33,902 nucleotides of DNA from Caldisphaera sp. (GTDB lineage Archaea; Thermoproteota; Thermoprotei_A; Sulfolobales; Acidilobaceae), in the NCBI GenBank assembly GCA_002877855.1, contig PNIA01000010.1, positions 1-33,902 of the forward strand, given 5' to 3'. Made by a program: the position numbers and the translations under genes. This document shows positions 32,172 to 33,902 of the stretch, one piece after another. The notes below the pieces were generated by a model, which did not search any database, was not told where the DNA came from, and saw only the letters and a list, made by a program, of their open reading frames with translations. How positions within the stretch are numbered: the first letter of the stretch is position 1; every line of letters begins with the position of its first letter.

Positions 32172-32831
32172 TTGAACAACATAGATATAAAAAATAGTGA
32201 AAAAAGTAATTTAGAAAGTCCTATGACTAATTTAATAGAAATAACTGGCGAGCTAATAGTTAATACGGCATATTTTCTAAATTCTTTTATGTCGCAAGCA
32301 ACTATAATAATGATAAAAAATTTTACAGAATTAATTAACTCATTGAAATCAATTGATGAAAATAATCCATACAAAGAAAATATTATAAAACTAATAGATT
32401 CGCAGAATAATATAATAAACTATTTAGCAGATGCTTCTAAACATTTATCAGAACTACTTAGCAAATTAATCACAAAACTAACATCTCAACTGAATACTGA
32501 AAACATTTTACATCTCTTTACTGAATTTTTAAATTACATTAAGAGTGTTATAGGAAAAATTATTGAAATTGCTAAAGGGTTGCTAAATATAGATTTTTTA
32601 GATAATATAGCTAAATTTATTAATACCTTTGTAAATTCTTTTAACGAAACCATAAAAAAACTAACAAGTTTTAGAAATGCTAACCCTGCTGATATTATAA
32701 GATTAATATCTGATCAAGATTTTGTTGCTTTTATGAGCTTTATAGCTCCAATAGCTAAAGCAATAGGACAATCGCTTAGATTAATGAATTTATCTAATGT
32801 TAATAAGATATCTACAAATACTACATCTTAA
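32172..32831 (+). CDS. Cys-free, all-helical protein of unknown function
   Basis: I do not recognise this protein of 219 residues. It is built of long amphipathic helices rich in Leu, Ile, Asn and Lys, with no Cys and only one Trp-free hydrophobic face per helix as far as can be seen. There is no signal peptide; segments such as FLNSFMSQATIIMIKNF and DFVAFMSFIAPIAKAIGQSLRLM are hydrophobic enough to touch a membrane. The TTG at 32172 follows GGTG (32161-32164); a TTG at 32160 is in frame. Codon use is AT-rich like its neighbours. It stands alone downstream of the structured segment. Membrane association or self-assembly is only a guess. Confidence 0.6.
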   Translation: MNNIDIKNSEKSNLESPMTNLIEITGELIVNTAYFLNSFMSQATIIMIKNFTELINSLKSIDENNPYKENIIKLIDSQNNIINYLADASKHLSELLSKLITKLTSQLNTENILHLFTEFLNYIKSVIGKIIEIAKGLLNIDFLDNIAKFINTFVNSFNETIKKLTSFRNANPADIIRLISDQDFVAFMSFIAPIAKAIGQSLRLMNLSNVNKISTNTTS

Positions 32832-33129
32832 TATATAAAATAATATATATTTATTATAATTTACAAAATAAACCAGCATTTAATCTAAAAAATTAATTAA
32901 CGATTTGCTTTAGTATAGCCTTATATTTATAAAAGCAAAATAAGCTCTAATTATATTAATTATACTAATTAGTTAGATAATTAGCTATAACTAAAACTAT
33001 ATTAATTTCTATATAAAAATATAAACAAATTATTACAATATTATTTTTAATAAATACAAATTTAAATTTTTATTTATATGTTAAACATGCATTTAAAAAG
33101 GTTACCATTTTACCAATTATTGGGTGTAA
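32832..33129. other. Very AT-rich spacer with possible cruciform
   Basis: Nearly 300 bases of extremely low GC content without a gene. The core holds an inverted repeat (32943-32954 with 32977-32986, with two unpaired bases) whose loop contains a further 10-bp palindrome ACTAATTAGT (32964-32973). Promoter elements for the DsrE-like gene should lie near its right end, for example around 33058-33080. No origin-binding genes are near. Confidence 0.5.
32943..32986. repeat. Nested inverted repeats in AT-rich spacer
   Basis: AGCT-CT-AATTAT at 32943-32954 pairs with ATAATTAGCT at 32977-32986, leaving two bases bulged. The loop carries the perfect palindrome ACTAATTAGT (32964-32973). In this composition some symmetry is expected by chance. 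Confidence 0.45.
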
Positions 33130-33504
33130 TTGTTGAGCTCTAAGGACATATCTAATATTAAGGCATTAGTTATAATTTCAAGCAGCGATATAGATAAAGC
33201 ATTAACAGGTCTTCTATGGGCAACAAACGCATTAAAATATAAATGGGCCAGTGATGTCAAAGTTATATTCTTTGGACCCATAGAAAAGGAACTTAGTCTT
33301 GGTAATAAAAGGCTATTAGATGCTTTGAAAAACTATAATATAGTAAGCAATCAAAAAACAGTAGCATGCAAATTTATTGCAGAGCAAAATAATTTTTTAA
33401 ATAATCTTAATTTAATTTCATCACAAATGGGAATAGATGTAATATACGCAGGAAATAAAGTTGCATTTCTGCTTTCTCAAGGGTATATACCTCTTGTTTT
33501 TTAA
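33130..33504 (+). CDS. DsrE-like small protein
   Basis: This 124-residue protein has the alternating strand/helix pattern of the DsrE/DsrF-like fold: ALVIISSSDIDKALTGLLWATNAL (first strand and helix), VKVIFFGPIEKELS (second strand with the FFGP turn), a middle helix, and IDVIYAGNKVAFLLSQGYIPLVF at the end. DsrE-like proteins act in sulfur trafficking, often through a conserved Cys. Here the only Cys is in TVACKF, which is in the middle strand as in some family members. TTG at 33130 (or the next TTG) with GGTGT upstream. It is alone between the AT-rich spacer and the solute-binding protein. A sulfur role is plausible in such an organism but unproven. Confidence 0.68.
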   Translation: MLSSKDISNIKALVIISSSDIDKALTGLLWATNALKYKWASDVKVIFFGPIEKELSLGNKRLLDALKNYNIVSNQKTVACKFIAEQNNFLNNLNLISSQMGIDVIYAGNKVAFLLSQGYIPLVF

Positions 33505-33718
33505 ATACCATAAATACTTACTATTATTTTTATTGTTAGGATTAACTCAAATCTAAAAATAATATTTCAATTTTTTAATATATTTTTATAAATTTTATCT
33601 TTTTTAATGAAATTAATTACTATTTTAATTAATATTAAACATTTTTAAGAAGAGAATACTTTAATACCTCCTATTATTATATAATAAAACAGATTTTTTG
33701 CAGAAGGTGTGTTAGAAT

Positions 33719-33902
33719 ATGAAAGAAAAGGAGAGAGGTATAAGTAAAGGGGCATTGTATGGCATCATTGGTATTGTTATTGTAGTTGTCGTACTAGGAG
33801 CGGTTGCTGGGTATTATGCAACAAGAAAAGTTACCACAACCACTACTGTTACAACTACATCGGCTGTACCAGTTACAACTACATCTGTAGTACCAGTTAC
33901 AA
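33719..33902 (+). CDS. Extracellular solute-binding protein, N-terminal part (runs off window)
   Basis: Only the first 61 codons are present. A basic start (MKEKERGISKG) is followed by a long hydrophobic segment (ALYGIIGIVIVVVVLGAVAGYY) and then a Thr-rich linker (TTTTTVTTTSAVPVTTTSVVP). The KG/A junction before the hydrophobic stretch is a class III (prepilin-like) signal peptide, as used by Sulfolobus sugar-binding proteins that assemble on the cell surface after PibD cleavage. The Thr/Ser/Pro linker is typical of crenarchaeal ABC-transporter binding proteins. ATG with AAGGTGT upstream; ATTATATAATA near 33676-33687 may be the TATA box. The ligand and transporter genes lie beyond the window. 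Confidence 0.75.
   Translation, partial: MKEKERGISKGALYGIIGIVIVVVVLGAVAGYYATRKVTTTTTVTTTSAVPVTTTSVVPVT
33848..33902 (+). repeat. 24-bp tandem repeat coding for VTTTSxVP
   Basis: GTTACAACTACATC begins at 33848 and again at 33872, and the next copy starts at 33896 and is cut by the window end: a 24-bp period encoding VTTTSAVP, VTTTSVVP and so on. Such a linker repeat could vary in copy number. Confidence 0.75.

Noticed and set aside
33848..33902. CRISPR array from the 24-bp repeats
   Set aside because: The repeats are contiguous, in frame and encode a Thr-rich linker; there are no spacers.
1..33902. Defence island, CRISPR-Cas or prophage
   Set aside because: No cas, restriction, toxin-antitoxin, integrase or transposase gene was recognised anywhere in the window.

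Overview
The window reads as chromosomal DNA of an AT-rich thermoacidophilic or hyperthermophilic crenarchaeon (Thermoproteota). The evidence is the chromatin protein Cren7, Spt5/SecE/Sec61-beta, an archaeal primase large subunit, geranylgeranylglyceryl-phosphate synthase, the archaeal HMG-CoA synthase/thiolase/DUF35/HMG-CoA reductase set, Taw3 with a Trm5-like enzyme, a CTP-type riboflavin kinase, DtdA, a tRNA intron with a bulge-helix-bulge motif, and GGTG-type Shine-Dalgarno sites in front of many TTG/GTG starts. Acidilobales (Caldisphaera-like) is my best guess from base composition and gene content, but no database search was run.

Layout. Positions 1-19 are the 3' end of a tRNA, followed by a gene-free stretch with a strong hairpin and then cren7. 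From 1.1 to 9.6 kb come a fused 3-hydroxyacyl-CoA dehydrogenase/enoyl-CoA hydratase, an intron-bearing tRNA-Gln(UUG), dtdA, a small orphan, a CoA-disulfide reductase-like flavoprotein, adenine deaminase (with an internal tandem duplication) and a fused GMP synthase. From 9.7 to 14.9 kb lie an orphan Cys-containing protein, an ADP-sugar Nudix hydrolase, and a compact minus-strand operon for the upper mevalonate pathway (HMGS, thiolase-like protein, DUF35 protein, HMGR). From 15.1 to 20.2 kb lie an orphan, an acyl-CoA dehydrogenase, ribK, a secreted and anchored beta-sandwich protein rich in N-glycosylation sequons, and an MmgE/PrpD protein. From 20.2 to 26.9 kb come priL, a taw3/trm5-like pair, tRNA-Gly(GCC), an iron alcohol dehydrogenase, an Elf1-like zinc protein, GGGP synthase, Sec61-beta, and a SWIM-type protein overlapping rpiA. 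From 26.9 to 31.6 kb come a CBS-pair protein, a minus-strand AMMECR1-secE-spt5-ribL group, a proteasome beta subunit, endonuclease V and a zinc-ribbon protein. The right end (31.6-33.9 kb) is accessory-like: a structured, GC-shifted, gene-free segment, a Cys-free helical orphan, a very AT-rich spacer with a possible cruciform, a DsrE-like orphan, and the start of a solute-binding protein with a class III-type signal peptide.

Functional links. Isoprenoid and ether-lipid synthesis is represented by the HMGS-to-HMGR operon and GGGPS. Flavin cofactor synthesis is represented by ribK and a ribL-type FAD synthase, and several flavoproteins are nearby. Fatty/acyl-CoA oxidation is represented by the dehydrogenase/hydratase fusion and acyl-CoA dehydrogenase. 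Purine salvage is represented by adeC facing guaA. Most of the window is ordinary housekeeping. The points most worth a second look are a mevalonate-operon thiolase that lacks both catalytic cysteines, a proteasome beta subunit without Thr1, the structured region at 31.73-32.04 kb, two tRNAs with C33, and the in-frame duplication in adeC.
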